Assembly (NCBI GenBank): GCA_916048095.2
Contig: OU696576.1
Location: 3,326,501-3,390,500, forward strand
Source of the DNA: Sacculina carcini
Lineage: Eukaryota > Arthropoda > Thecostraca > Sacculinidae
Length of the DNA: 64,000 nucleotides
Direction: 5' to 3'
The notes under the pieces were generated by a model, which was not told the origin of the DNA, ran no database searches, and was given only the letters and a program-made list of their open reading frames with translations. Position numbers and translations under genes: made by a program. Shown one piece after another: positions 1-10,797 of the stretch (position 1 is the first letter of the stretch; each line of letters opens with the position of its first letter).

Positions 1-240
1 CAGGGCGTCGATGTCAATTCTTTTTGCACCGTCCACTTCAACGTCTACGCGACACTCTCCTTCACACGCCATCTCGTCACCACTGATAGTTACCAATGTT
101 GTATCAGTTCTTCTTAAACGGCTATCACATAAACGGTTGTATACTAGGCTCCTAGTACAACCAGTGTCCAGCATTGCTCGGCACCGCCTGCCATTTACGG
201 TGACCATCAGTGTGATCAGCGACGCTGGATTCACTGCGGA
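1..240 (-). CDS. P1 pol start: retropepsin (runs off the window)
   Basis: This is the beginning of the pol frame of gypsy-like element P1, read leftward off the edge of the window. The frame contains the retropepsin active site LDTGCTRSLV, the Asp-Thr-Gly triad that cuts the polyprotein. It is preceded by a short stretch reading VNPASLITLMVTVNGRRC. It lies in the -1 frame relative to the gag stop at 231-233, so Gag-Pol would need a -1 frameshift; I see no canonical slippery heptamer at the junction. The same DTGCT active site occurs in P2 and P3. Only about 75 codons are visible, and RT, RNase H and integrase would lie outside the window. Confidence 0.75.
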
Positions 241-1062
241 GAAAAGGCTCGCGTCGAGGCCTCCTCTCCTTTGGCATTTAAAGGACACACAGGGCTAATA
301 TGTCCGTATTTGCCGCAGGTATAACACGTCAGTCGTGCACGGCTTTTCGGATCGCCAACGCCTCGTTCAATTGTCGCCATTTGTCGCTGACTACAATAAC
401 GCGCTATATGACCCACCTTGTGACACACATAGCACCTCGCTGGAGACGTTCCTACGCGTCGCGGTGATGCGGCGTGTGCCACCACGGTAGCGACTGCGCC
501 CCCTTCAGGCTGCTGGTCAATTGCCGGTCCACATCCAGAAGCGTTTGACTCTGCCAGCACTACTCTCGCCCGGTCCACAACTTCCTCCATGCCCATAGCA
601 TCAAGTCTGGCGTTTGCTCGCATGGTCTGCCTCACGTGTTGAGGGAGGGCCGCCACAAACGCACATTTTAACGAAACGTCGTCGGAGATGTTGCATCGTT
701 TGCCCAGCCTGCGTAGACTTGCCAATAAAACGTTGACACTTTCGCCAGTCACTAACTTCCGTTTTGTGAATTCGTCGTAAGCAGTGAATGAATCCATTCC
801 GAACGCGGTTTGAAGCTCCTCTTCCAATTTAGACATATCCAGCTGGTCACTGTCAGACAAGGCATCCACCACTTCATAAGCATCACCCACGAGGCGCATG
901 CCGGCCACCACTGCCACTTGACTCACTCCGTGCAAACGACATATCTTTTTCACCTTCCCAATCCATGCAGACGGATCTGTCGTCCCATCGTATTCCGGTA
1001 CGAGTCTGAAATCCAACGTTGCCTCCGTACGCGGCGCCGAAATAGCTTGTAACTTGTGCTCC
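231..1062 (-). CDS. gag: P1 Gag with two CCHC zinc knuckles
   Basis: This encodes a Gag-like structural protein of an LTR retrotransposon, which packages element RNA in cytoplasmic particles. The N-terminal part aligns by eye with the Gags of P2 and P3: a PEYDGTTDP..WIGKV motif, a helical capsid-like region, and a CAFVAALPQHVR motif matching AFVVGLPREVSR. Two zinc knuckles follow, CYVCHKVGHIARYC and CYTCGKYGHISPVC, both CX2CX4HX4C. The frame is open upstream to 1241, but the region above 1048 is LTR. I take the ATG at 1062, although it lies just inside the LTR and the frame then reads through the primer site at 1036-1047. A start after the primer site is also possible. The stop is at 231-233, followed by the -1 frame protease. 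Confidence 0.8.
1036..1047 (-). other. P1 primer-binding site, complementary to the tRNA-Phe 5' end
   Basis: On the minus strand this reads AGCTATTTCGGC, directly after the LTR end TTACA. The plus strand, GCCGAAATAGCT, equals nucleotides 1-12 of the usual metazoan tRNA-Phe(GAA). The same block sits at the LTR edge in P2 and P3. Normal primer sites start with TGG and pair with a tRNA 3' end; this one does not. Confidence 0.6.
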
Positions 1063-1608
1063 ATGTCTTCACCCAATAACAAACGGAAGATTGCACGATG
1101 TATTAAAGATGAAGATGAAACAAGGCCGTAGAGATGAGAATGACGAGCAAAAAAGCAACCAAGAATAATACACAGAACGCCACGAGAACAACTCAACCGC
1201 GCACTAACACAATTCCTGTACCACCACAGCTCACAACACACACAACCACTCCTCGTATGGCACTGCCCTTCTTACCAACAACTTCATAGCTGAACTCCCA
1301 ACTGTAAAGCTCATAAGCGCAACAACGCACCACTGTATGCGCACACACGCGCATCAGCTTACACTACAGCTTTCAGTCATCACTACACTAGCTCCGCTTA
1401 TGCCCTTGACACTCACTACACTAGAACATACGCACAAGCACACACGCATACATACATACATACATACGCACACGCTCACACTCACACACAAATGCACGCA
1501 CACGCCAATACAGAACTACACACAAGCACACACACACACATACATACATACATACGCACACGCTCACACTCACACACAAATGCACGCACACGCCAATACA
1601 GAACTACA
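1048..1608 (-). repeat. P1 5' LTR (boundary partly inferred)
   Basis: The LTR end TTACA abuts the primer site at 1047. The far end is inferred at 1608, where the minus strand begins TGTAGTT, like the P3 LTR start TGTAGTTG and the P2 start TGTGGTTA. The partner LTR lies outside the window, so the length of 561 bp cannot be confirmed. The LTR is rich in CA/TG simple sequence, as are the P2 and P3 LTRs. Confidence 0.5.
1433..1608. repeat. 88-bp tandem duplication in the P1 LTR
   Basis: Two units of about 88 bp (1433-1520 and 1521-1608) each contain CATACATA steps, a CGCACACGCTCACACTC block and end in CAATACAGAACTACA. The units are nearly identical apart from the length of the CA/CATA runs. Confidence 0.8.
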
Positions 1609-2017
1609 ATACCACAAGGTGAAATTCAAAATCCTGTGTGTACATTTTTATGATTTTCTTTTTTTTCTAAATATTTAAAAAATTCTTGGTAAGTGGTACT
1701 CAAATATGTTCAACTATGTACTGAATAGCATGGTACAATCCTTTTTTTGATTTGTGCGTGCAAAGTATAAAAAACCAAATAAAAAAAACATTGTTTTTTT
1801 TGTTTTTTTCTAAAAAAAACATGGTTTTTGTTTTTTTGAAAAAAAACGTTTTTTTTCAAACCCTGGGTTCTACTGACAGTGATAGTCTGATTTAGTCCCT
1901 GTGACCAGAGCCGTTGCGAAGACTTATGGTGCCACCCCGAAGGCAACACTAATAGAGCACCCATTATTAATAGAGCACCAAATAATGAATTTATATATTA
2001 GACATAATCACATGATA
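1609..2017. other. A/T-rich spacer with A-run/T-run palindromes
   Basis: No gene is seen. Positions 1784-1862 hold repeated motifs of the type AAAAAACATGGTTTTTG and AAAAAACGTTTTTTT, where an A-run and a T-run flank a short centre. Similar motifs recur near 36925-37000 and 45150-45860. Confidence 0.6.
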
Positions 2018-2021
2018 GAAG

Positions 2022-2133
2022 TGTTAAGTGATTGTTCATTGTAACTAAACAAAACAGAACGTATCACTGTGTTGAGCTCCACATGTCAACTGCGCACTTG
2101 TTATCATTTTGAGGAGTGATGCCAGACGTAACA
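2022..2133 (-). repeat. M1 3' LTR
   Basis: A 112-bp LTR that starts TGTTACGTCTGG and ends CACTTAACA on the minus strand. It matches 5916-6027 with only a few differences. Confidence 0.92.
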
Positions 2134-2150
2134 TCTCCCCCCGTACGCAA
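2134..2150 (-). other. M1 polypurine tract
   Basis: On the minus strand, GTACGGGGGGAGA immediately precedes the 3' LTR, the expected place for the plus-strand DNA primer. Confidence 0.8.
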
Positions 2151-2192
2151 ACTATGTAATGTGACAAAAGACTGGACTGCATAACAATATAA

Positions 2193-4905
2193 TTAAACAT
2201 AATCATTATAACGCAATGGTCTAACAATGACCCTTCCGCAGCGTGTCTTCATCGGTGATTTTCTCTCTGTTTCCTCGTATGATATGTCACCAGGCATTGA
2301 GGAACCAGATCCCCCTGAATCACCGTCTGCACTGCGCGCTGTCCCCGATGTCATTGTCTGCCCGCCGTCTGTCACCGTCATGTTGGTAGGCGACTTAAGG
2401 TAACGGCGATTGCGGCGAAATACTCTGCCGTCGGGTGTGCGTACCCAGTAGTCTCTTGCACCATCCTTGGTCGTCACCTCCGCGCGTCGCCACTCTTTGC
2501 TCCTCCCATCTATTGGCTGTACGTAAACTCTGTCGCCGACGGACAGCTTTGGGAGCGAGCGCCGACCAGCACAGTGTACAACACTGTTATGACGTTTTAC
2601 CTCCAGTTGGTGTTGCACTTGGCTACCAAGTATTCGTTGTGGCTGAAGTCGAGAGGTGTATGTCGGTACGATTGTTCGCGTCCGACATCCCATGAGCCGC
2701 TGACAGGAGCTCCACTCTACTCCTTCTTGCGCTGTATTACCCAGGTTCAAAAGACCAATGTAGGGATCTTCTTTCGACACTCGACACTTGATCATCAAGC
2801 GTTTGACCACTTTCACCGCAGCCTCCGCTGCACCATTTGACTGTGCATTTCCCGGACTCGATGTTCAGTGCTGGAAACCCCACGTACGCGCGAAATCTCC
2901 GAACTCGCTGCATATATATTGTGGTCCATTGTCGGACACGAGAGTTTCGGGAATTCCGTAACGAGCAAAATGATGTTTGAGCTTGTGAATCACTGTACTA
3001 GTTGTAGTGTCTGGTAGAAAGTCAACTTCAATAAACTGGCTGTAGTAATCCACAGTAACAAGGTAGTTTCTACCACTGATAGCAAACAAGTCAGTTGCAA
3101 CTTTTCTCCACGGGAGAGTCGGTATAGGATGCGAGATAAGCGGTTCCTTGCTGTTACTCACCGTATTACTGGTACACACCGTACATGATTACACTAGTTG
3201 GCGTATCTCAGACGACATGCCAGGCCAGAATATAAAATCTCGGGCCCGTCGCAGACATTTATTGACTCCAGCATGACCCGCATGCACTCTTAATTTCATA
3301 TCAGATCGCAGACTGGCAGGGATGACTATACGTTCGCCACGCAGAATAATGCCGTCCTCAACGGTCAACTCGTCGCGATAAATGAAGTAAGGCATCACAC
3401 AATTAGGAAGAAGTGACTTGTACACTGGCCAACCTTTCACAATGACATCCTTCAATACTTGTAGGTCAGAATCTTGATTGGTTGCGTCTCTTATTTCAAC
3501 CAGACGATGTGGCTGCACCGATGAGTCACCCAGAACGTTTACATCTTCCGCATCATCATGGGCGGATTTTTCAGCGGGTGCGCGTGATAGCGCATCAGCA
3601 AGCGGAATGGCTTTCCCTGATTTGTAGTGAATGGTGTAGTCGTAATCTCTCATTCTCAAGAGCATGTTTTGTAGACGCCTCGGTACTACCGATAGAGATT
3701 TGTGCTGTATCGACACTAATGGCTGATGATCACTGTATACTACCACCTCTCGACCGTAGGTGTAGTGGTGATGTTTTTCAAGTGCAAACTTTATTGGCAA
3801 TAGCTCCTTCTCAATTTGTGCGTAATATTTTTCAGCACCACGTAGTGTTCGGCTCACATAAGACAATGGTCTGCCGTCCTGTAGCAACACAGCTCCTAAG
3901 CCATATGAACTTGCATCACATTCCAATAACAATTTCTTGTCTGGATCATACAGGGCCAGTTCCACGTTGTTGAGGACCATTCGCTTGATATGATCAAATG
4001 CTTCTTGCTGTCTCTTGGCCCATGTCCATGGCACGTCTTTTCTCAACAGATTGTGCAGAGGTTGTATATTATCAGCACATTTTGGCAGGTACCGAGATAG
4101 GTAATTAATCACGCCCAAGAATATTCGTAGATCATCAACGCCATTTAGTTCGGGGTATTTTTCGATTGCATGAGTCTTCACCGGATCAGCTCTAATACAC
4201 CCTGACGAAATTTGGTGACCCATGGAAGTAACCGAGTCACAATGTAGTTGCAGTTTGTCCTTGTTCGGCTTTATGTTCATTACACGACACCTTTTCAGAA
4301 AATCATTCAGATTGCGGTCGTGGTCATCTCTGTCTGAGCCATATATGATAACATAATCTGCAATACAAATGACTCCACGCAGATCATGCATTGACTCAGC
4401 CAGCTTTTTCTGAAAAACCTCTGCTGACACAGATAGAACGAATGGGAGTCTTAGCCATCGATACCGACCACAGTGGGTTTGGAAAGTCGTCAGATAACTC
4501 TATTTCTAATCAAGTTTCACATGCCAATATCCTGAGGAAAGATCGGCTTTGCTGAAAATCTTCGCACGGCTCAGTTCATGCAAGACATCATCGAGAACAG
4601 GTATGACGTAATGTTCCCTCATGAGACTTTTATTCGGCTCTTTTGGATCGATGCATACTCTGATAGACCCGTCTTTTTTTCTTACAGCTACCATTTCGCT
4701 TACCCAATCAGTGGACTTGCTGACGGGCGCCAGTACCTTGGCTTCCACCAATGATTCTAGTTTTTCTTCCAGTTGAGGTCGAATGGACACTGGGACTCGT
4801 CGACACGGCATAATCGACGGATGTGATTAACTCTTCAACTTCAGTTGACACTTCCCGGCAAAACAACCCAAAGTATCATCCAAAACATCTGAAAATTATT
4901 TCTCA
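2193..4905 (-). pseudogene. pol: M1 pol remnant: RT, RNase H, integrase
   Basis: One frame carries most of a Mag/K02A2.6-like Pol. In order: a stretch before RT (FSDVLDDTLGCF), RT motif A (FSKADLSSGYW), the RT catalytic region ADYVIIYGSD, RNase H (LECDASSYGLG, SDHQPLV, ADALSRAP), the integrase zinc finger (HAGHAG ... CTVC), integrase core (ATDLFAI, SDNGPQ, SNGAAEAAVK) and a basic C-terminal domain. The second catalytic Asp of RT is Tyr (ADY instead of ADD), near 4354. In-frame stops occur near 4500 (two, three codons apart), near 3189 and near 2865, with a further stop near 4830. Between them the frame is unbroken, so decay was mainly by substitution. Confidence 0.85.
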
Positions 4906-5745
4906 ACATTGGTAGTGCTGTGACGCCGGTTGCTGTTTTAACCACGTCACTGTCCGCGCTTATGGGCGGCTGGTTAATTTCGCCACAAGCAATAACCGAT
5001 CAGAGTTTTAGTTGTATTTACCACACGAGAACACAATGACACAATACAATTATATACAAAATGCAAGTGCAATATACAAAATACAGACACGCGCAACGGA
5101 AGACACAAGTGGGGCAATGCGCAGCCGGCAACGGTGCTACATAAACGCGGCCTAACTAATAGTATAATATGCGTGTAATAATGGGCAATAGCGGGCAAGG
5201 AACGAGTGAGCAGCAGAAATACATACCTTGCTCTAGCGTCTTGACACCCGAATTTCACCAAGTGAACAGTTCAGACGAGACACACGATTCGCACGGTTGA
5301 CAATACACGTCTCTTTTCGCTTGCTGTCAACCGGCAGCTTTATCGATCCCCCAGTCACTTGATAGTCACGATATCACCAGCAAACACCGTGAACGTGATC
5401 ACATGACCCACGGTGGTGATCCCGTGCCACAGGACAAAGACTGCTCATCAGGGGTCGTTGCCATGCGTGCGCGGGGTAACATCTATCGGGCATTGCCCCC
5501 GCGAATATGCCGCTATGCTAACACACCGATGCCGGCTAGGCGCAACCACAGACCATCTGTGTACATATCCGCCGCTATGCAAATACACAGTGACGCTCGC
5601 TAGGCACAAACACAAACCATATGCGCGATATCTAAACAACAACAATCATTTTGATAACACACTTGTTAATGCAAATTTAGGAAAACACAATATGGCAAAG
5701 TTAAATAAGCGTATAAATAAACTGAAGTGAACATACACGAATACG
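4906..5745. other. Unexplained segment between the M1 protease and RT
   Basis: About 0.8 kb with no recognisable coding similarity separates the protease fragment from the RT start. Related elements have only a short linker here, so 4975-5745 is probably an inserted or unrelated sequence. I could not find a clear target duplication or terminal repeats. Local near-repeats containing ACCATATG/CCGCTATGC occur at 5510-5630. Confidence 0.4.
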
Positions 5746-5896
5746 CCACAATAGCATTAACTCTTTCAAAGTTGTGCTCGTTAACATCAATTAGCTGCAT
5801 CTGTCGGGCAGCTCTCATACCCAGCAACGGACACAGATCACCGTCATAAACAACAAACTCGACATTGTATTTCTTCCCATTTTTCGGATTCATCAC
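5746..5896 (-). pseudogene. M1 retropepsin C-terminal fragment
   Basis: The frame reads NGKKYNVEFVVYDGDLCPLLG followed by a segment ending FERVNAI. This is the typical second half of a Mag/K02A2.6-like protease leading into the RT linker. The active-site DSG/DTG half is missing. The fragment begins within about 15 bases of the primer site, so the deletion that removed gag also removed the protease N-terminus. Confidence 0.7.
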
Positions 5897-5899
5897 ATT

Positions 5900-5915
5900 C
5901 CCACCGCTGCCACCA
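5900..5915 (-). other. M1 primer-binding site (tRNA-Leu type)
   Basis: On the minus strand, TGGTGGCAGCGGTGGG follows the 5' LTR directly. Its complement, CCCACCGCTGCC plus CCA, fits the 3' end of a metazoan tRNA-Leu as I recall it. Confidence 0.7.
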
Positions 5916-6027
5916 TGTTAAGTGATTGCTCATTGTAACTAAACAAAACAGAACGTATCACTGTATTGAGCTCCACATGTCAACTGCGCACTTGTTATCA
6001 TTTTGAGGAGTGATGCCAGACGTAACA
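5916..6027 (-). repeat. M1 5' LTR
   Basis: A 112-bp direct copy of the LTR at 2022-2133. It is flanked on the right by GAAG, the target duplication. Confidence 0.92.
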
Positions 6028-6224
6028 GAAGCTTAGATGAAAATATCTGAGCAAAAAGGTGAAGGACAACAACAACAACAACGTGTATTTGCTATAGCGC
6101 CGGTAAAACACAAGCGCGAAAAACGGAAAACAACAATTGTGGTAAAACGACAATTATAAGAAATAGGGGATAAATGAGCAGGTAAAAGAGAGGGAAGTCA
6201 CTAAACAACCAAGAATGGGTAAAT

Positions 6225-6604
6225 TGTAGCGGAGTCGTTAGGCGGTGCAATGTTGAGATGTTAGGCATTGTGCCGCCTCGTAACACTGGCGAAACACAAG
6301 TACTCTCGCGAGAGTTTATTCGACGACTACTAGTCGTCGACTAGTCGAATTCACTAGTCGCATTCACTAGTCGTCGACTAGTGAATGCCTCATACACGAA
6401 TACACACATACACAGACAAACACACCAGATGCTGCAGTTAGTGTCTGTGGCGGTGCCTGGTGGAAACGTGCGGAAACACTGGCAGCCACGTTTAGTGGCG
6501 CGATGTTCCTGCAAGCACAGCAGAGCGTGAGCGGTCTGGAGAGCGGAGAGAGTGCAGCCACGTGGTGTGTAGGTAGCGGTACCTTGCTGATTCAACGCGC
6601 TACA
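6225..6604 (-). repeat. Solo LTR, family T (TGTAGCGCG...)
   Basis: A 380-bp sequence, minus orientation, running from TGTAGCGCG to CCGCTACA. It is similar throughout to the LTR at 15371-15730, including CCACGTGGCTGCACTCTC, the polyadenylation signal AATAAA and the palindrome ACTCTCGCGAGAGT. No internal region follows on its own strand, and I see no convincing target duplication. It directly abuts the truncated 5' end of C1. Confidence 0.8.
6318..6388. repeat. Palindromic ACTAGTCGTCGACTAGT cluster
   Basis: Within the solo LTR, ACTAGTCGTCGACTAGT-type near-palindromes occur twice, with linked ACTAGTCG half-sites and flanking GAATTC/GAATGC. The matching place in the related LTR near 15617-15640 lacks this block, so it expanded in this copy. 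Confidence 0.75.
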
Positions 6605-6619
6605 CATCTCCTGCGACAC

Positions 6620-6630
6620 TGGTGACCCCG
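6620..6630 (+). other. C1 primer-binding site (tRNA-Trp type, partial)
   Basis: TGGTGACCCCG matches the first 11 positions of the tRNA-Trp site TGGTGACCCCGACGTGAT found elsewhere in the window, then diverges. Confidence 0.7.
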
Positions 6631-7553
6631 TGCAGAGCACGGCAGAGCATGACGCTCAACCTCATGGCTCCGAGCAAGCGGTACCCAGACCCAGCAACTC
6701 ATTCCGACTGCCAGTGTTCCTACCGGAGTACCCTGAAGTCTGGTTGGTACAAGCGGAGTGTGCGTTTGATGTGGCCTGCATAGAGAGCGACGAGACGCGC
6801 TTCAAGCTTGTTTTGGCAAACCTGCCGCCACACATCGCCACGCAATTGAAGGACGTGCTACGCGGACCCAAATCCTTCGCTGCTTTGAGCACCGCCCTGC
6901 AGGAACGGCTCGCGCAGTCAAACGCCAGTCGACCGGAGGCGTTACTGTCCAGCGAACAACTGGGCGACCAGAAGACCACCGCCCTGCTGCGCTCTATGCG
7001 GCATAAGCTACATTCAGCTGGCGATATACCTGCTGACACAGACCTTCTCCGCACACTGTGTCTTCAGCGCTTACCACAGGAAGCACGTGCTGCTCTGGCA
7101 TTACTGCCAGCTCCCAGCACACTGGACGAGCTCGCCGGCGCCGCCGATCAATACCTGGAGGCCAGCGGTCATTCATCTCGACCCACAGCAGCTCAGCACG
7201 TCACGGCCATCCAGCAGCAATGCCCATCTGCTTTGAAGCAAGTACTTTCTACACTCGTGGAAGCAGTGCAACGACTGGAGGCGTCCAACAAGGAGCTACG
7301 CACAGCGCTGCATAACCGCCCGACGTCACCTGATCGGCAGCAGTCCATCGCGTACAACAATCGCCGTCGATTACCGTCACCACGACCTACACGGCATCGT
7401 CAATCCTTCAGTAGAGGTGAGGCGCACCACAGTGCACCACGCTCATCAAAACAGCCAGCACATTCACAGCGGTGGCGTATCTGTCATTACCATGCGCGAT
7501 TCGGTGCCGATGCTCGTAAATGCTCACCTCCCTACTCATGGCCGTTAAGCTGA
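6630..7553 (+). CDS. gag: C1 Gag, CsRn1 type
   Basis: An open 307-codon Gag. The N-terminal half has the conserved gypsy Gag pattern (LPVFLPEYPEVWLVQAEC, then FKLVLANLPPHIATQL). The middle is helical and Gln-rich, and the C-terminal part is basic and Ser/Pro-rich. Near the C-terminus is the CsRn1-family zinc motif, here CHYHARFGADARKC, in place of the usual CCHC knuckle. The family normally has a last Cys a few residues later (PPC), but this copy reads PPYSW. The gene overlaps the pol frame by 34 bases in the -1 phase, as is usual for CsRn1 elements. It starts 10 bases after the primer site. Confidence 0.85.
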   Translation: MQSTAEHDAQPHGSEQAVPRPSNSFRLPVFLPEYPEVWLVQAECAFDVACIESDETRFKLVLANLPPHIATQLKDVLRGPKSFAALSTALQERLAQSNASRPEALLSSEQLGDQKTTALLRSMRHKLHSAGDIPADTDLLRTLCLQRLPQEARAALALLPAPSTLDELAGAADQYLEASGHSSRPTAAQHVTAIQQQCPSALKQVLSTLVEAVQRLEASNKELRTALHNRPTSPDRQQSIAYNNRRRLPSPRPTRHRQSFSRGEAHHSAPRSSKQPAHSQRWRICHYHARFGADARKCSPPYSWPLS

Positions 7554-10500
7554 AGAGCCCCCAGCACATGGCGCAGTGTTTGGGAGGCAATGCAACGTTA
7601 GTGTCATTATTGTTCGTGAGTGATAGGGCAACCCATGAAAAATATCTCATAGACACCGGCGCACAAGTGAGTGTCTTGCCATACAAAAGCAACAAACTTT
7701 GCTTTCCACGCACCGCAAATCAGACACGACTACGAGCCGCCAACGGGTCTGCCATTGAGATGTACGGCACCAGACACCACACAGTTACCTTCGACAACGG
7801 CGCAACGTGTCCGTGGACATTTCTGGTCGCTGACGTGAATATGCCTATTATCGGCGCGGATTTTCTGCGAGCACACAGATTGGTCGTGGACATCAACCAG
7901 CAACAGCTACTACGAGATGGTGTCGTCCTGAATACGGGCTCGATTCTACAGCTGACAGCACCCGGCATTCAGGTTATTGCAATGCCGTGCACTGCCTACC
8001 AACACGTCCTGGACGAGTTTACGGCCCTGACAGCTCCGTCACAGGTGAAGCATGCAGTCATACACCACATTGTGACCACCGGCCAGCCAGTGTTCTTCAG
8101 GCCCAGACGTCTGCCACAGGGTCGCGATGTCATTGCCAGACGCTCATTCGACAAGATGTTGAAACTCGGCATCATACGCCCATCGTCCAGCAACTGGGCA
8201 TCACCACTGCATCTCGTGCCGAAGAGAACACCAGGTGAGTGACGCCCATGCGGCGATTACCGTGGGCTGAACGCACGCACAGCGCCTGACGGGTACCCTC
8301 TGCCGTACCTCAGAGATTTTTCAACGCACCTGCACGGCTGCACGTTATTTTCTACGCTGGATTTGGTACGCGCTTACAATCAGATTCCTGTCGAACCGGC
8401 GGACATTCCAAAAACCGCAATAACAACGCCGTTTAGCTTAACGAAATGGTGCGTATGCCATTTGACCTTCGCAACGCGGGACAAACTTTTCAATGGTTCA
8501 TCGACGAGGTGTTGTGCGGAGTTCCTCATTGTTTTTCATACCTAGATGGTATTCTACTGGCCAGCCCGTCCGAAGCACATCACGAGAACATCCTGCTAAC
8601 CGTTTTCACTCGACTCCAACAGTACGGCATCGTCGTAAACAAAGAAAGGTGCGTACTCTTGTGCCAAACGCGTCAAGTTCCTGGGACACATGGTAGACTC
8701 TGGCGGTGTCCACCCACTTCCTGAGAGAGTGGACGCCATACGTCACTACCCATTACCATCCAGCCAGTCAGAACTACGACGCTTCTTGGGTATGGTAGCG
8801 TACTACCACAGATTCATTTGGAACACCGCCCATATTCTTCAGCCCCTTCATGCGCTCATCACACATCGCGCTACACGCTCCAGAGCTGCCGTCGCACGGA
8901 CTGTGTCAACACAAGATGCGTTCCAATTGATCAAACACACGTTGTCACAAGCGACTCCGCTTGCCCATCAACGGCCTGGTGCTCCGCTCAGCATCGTAGT
9001 GGACGCATCAGTCACTGGCGTAGGAGAAGTGTTGCAGCAAGAAGTCAACCATCAGTGGCAACCGCTGTCATATTTCTCAAAGTGACTCGACAAAACTCAG
9101 CGCAAGTACAGCACCTTTGCACGTGAGCTTCTCGGTATGTACCTGGCAGTGAAACACTTCCGACATATAATCGAAGGGCATCATCCCTGTGTATTCACCG
9201 ACCACAAGCCGCTCGTGAGTGCACTCGGTGCCGCATCCGATCGTCATTCTCCCCGTGAGCTGAGACATCTTGACTTCATCAGCCAATTCATCGGAGAAAT
9301 TCGGTATATTCCTGGCAAGGAAACGCAGCTGCTGACGCTCTATCGCGTACTTTGAATATGCTGACAAAACCAAGCATACCCATTTACGATTTCACCGCAC
9401 TCGCGCACGCTCAAATGGAGGATCCGTCCATAGAGGAAATCCGTCGTTCACCTGGCTCACTGAAGCTCAAGGACGTCAAATTGACAGACGACACTACACT
9501 GCTGTGTGACAAATCGACCGGATCTTCGCGTCCAGTATTACCGGTGGCATTGAGGCAACCTTACACGAAGTTTCTCCACGACATTTCTCACCCGGGTGTC
9601 GACGCCACTGTGAAGTTGGTGAGCAAGCGTTTCGCATGGCCCAATATGGATAGAGAAGTGAGGCACATTGCTAGAGCTTGCATCCAGTGCCAGAAAAACA
9701 AAGTGACTCGCCACACCAAATCACCAATCGGAACATTTGACGCACCAAAAGAACGCTTCGACCACATCCATTTTGACCTCGTGGGTCCTCTACCCCCGTC
9801 TCGTGGTTGTTTTTACATCCTCACTTGTGTCGACCGTTTCACTCGATGGCCGGAAGCCATCCCCATTCCAGATTCACGCACCGAGACAGTCGCACGTGCG
9901 TTCACCAGCAGCTGGATCGCGAGGTACGGCGTGCCAACCACCATCACAAGTGACCGCGGTGCTCAATTCGAGTCGGTGTTGTGGAGTGACATGCAGCGCA
10001 TGCTTGGTTGTCAACGAAAGCGCACAACCAGCTTCCATCCGGCCTGCAACGGCATGGTGGAACGGCTGCACCGGCAGCTGAAAACGGGCCTGAGGGCTCA
10101 CGATCTCACCTCCTGGACAGACGCTCTGCCTCTGGTTCTGCTAGGCATCCGAGCCACGCACAAACCGGACATCGGTGCCACAGCAGCGGAGCTCGTGTAC
10201 GGCTCTACGGTGAGATTGCCCGGAGAGTTCTTTCACTCTTCAGCACCGGCTTCTGACCCGTCTTCGTACGTGAACAGACTGCGACGTCATATGGCGAAAC
10301 TTAGGCCAACTCTGCCACGTCCGATTCAGCAGCGTTCATACGTTCCCAGTGCCCTGTCAACGTGCACTCACGTTTTCGTGCGCAAAGATGGTCATCGCTA
10401 TCCCCTGGAGAGTCGGTACGACGGTCCCTTCTTGGTGAAGGCCAGGACTGGCAAGACCATTACCATCATGAGACGCAGCAAAGACGACGTCATCTCCATT

Positions 10501-10797
10501 GATCGCTGCAAACCGGCATTTGTCGAAATAGCTGAAGAACGTGTTGCTTCATCGCCGATCATAAAGGACTCCATGTCAACAGAACCTGACACTACCGAGT
10601 TGTTTGCCAGAACCGACGCGCCTGTTCACCGGACATCTGAGTGCACAGACAGCAGCACGCACATAACTTCACAGCACACACACCCACCGGTGGTTACAAG
10701 TAAGTCGTGCATCAGAACACGCAGTGGACGCATTGTACGTGCCCCACAGAGATATCGATATGTCGCCTTTGTACTCGACAGTCTAGGGAGGGGGTAG
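7520..10797 (+). pseudogene. pol: C1 Pol: protease, RT, RNase H, integrase (broken)
   Basis: The frame begins with retropepsin (YLIDTGAQVSVLP), then the protease C-terminus (IIGADFLRAHRLVVD), RT, RNase H and integrase. A Trp codon conserved in relatives (PGEWR) is a TGA stop at 8240-8242. Frames shift near 8446, near 8670-8690 and near 9330, and a TGA lies at 9083-9085. The RT box reads YLDGILLA instead of YLDDILVA, losing the second catalytic Asp. The last part, 9352-10797, is a fully open integrase with HHCC finger (HPGVDATV ... CIQCQ), DDE residues in FDLVGP, SDRGAQFES and NGMVERLHR, and a basic tail. The stop lies in the polypurine tract (GGGAGGGGGTAG) before the LTR. Confidence 0.9.

Larger units (their letters stand above)
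2022..6027 (-). mobile_element. M1: degenerate Mag/K02A2.6-like Ty3/gypsy element
   Basis: A complete insertion of about 4.0 kb bounded by 112-bp direct LTRs, with the 4-bp target duplication GAAG at 2018-2021 and 6028-6031. Reading leftward it holds a tRNA-Leu-type primer site, a protease fragment, an unexplained segment, a decayed RT-RNase H-integrase frame and a polypurine tract. There is no gag: the protease fragment begins just after the primer site, so the first kilobase or more was deleted. Loss of gag plus several stop codons makes it non-autonomous. Confidence 0.9.

Noticed and set aside
1337..1678. Open frame rich in His/Thr over the CATA/CACA repeats as a gene
   Set aside because: It is a translation of simple sequence within the P1 LTR; no domain and no codon structure.
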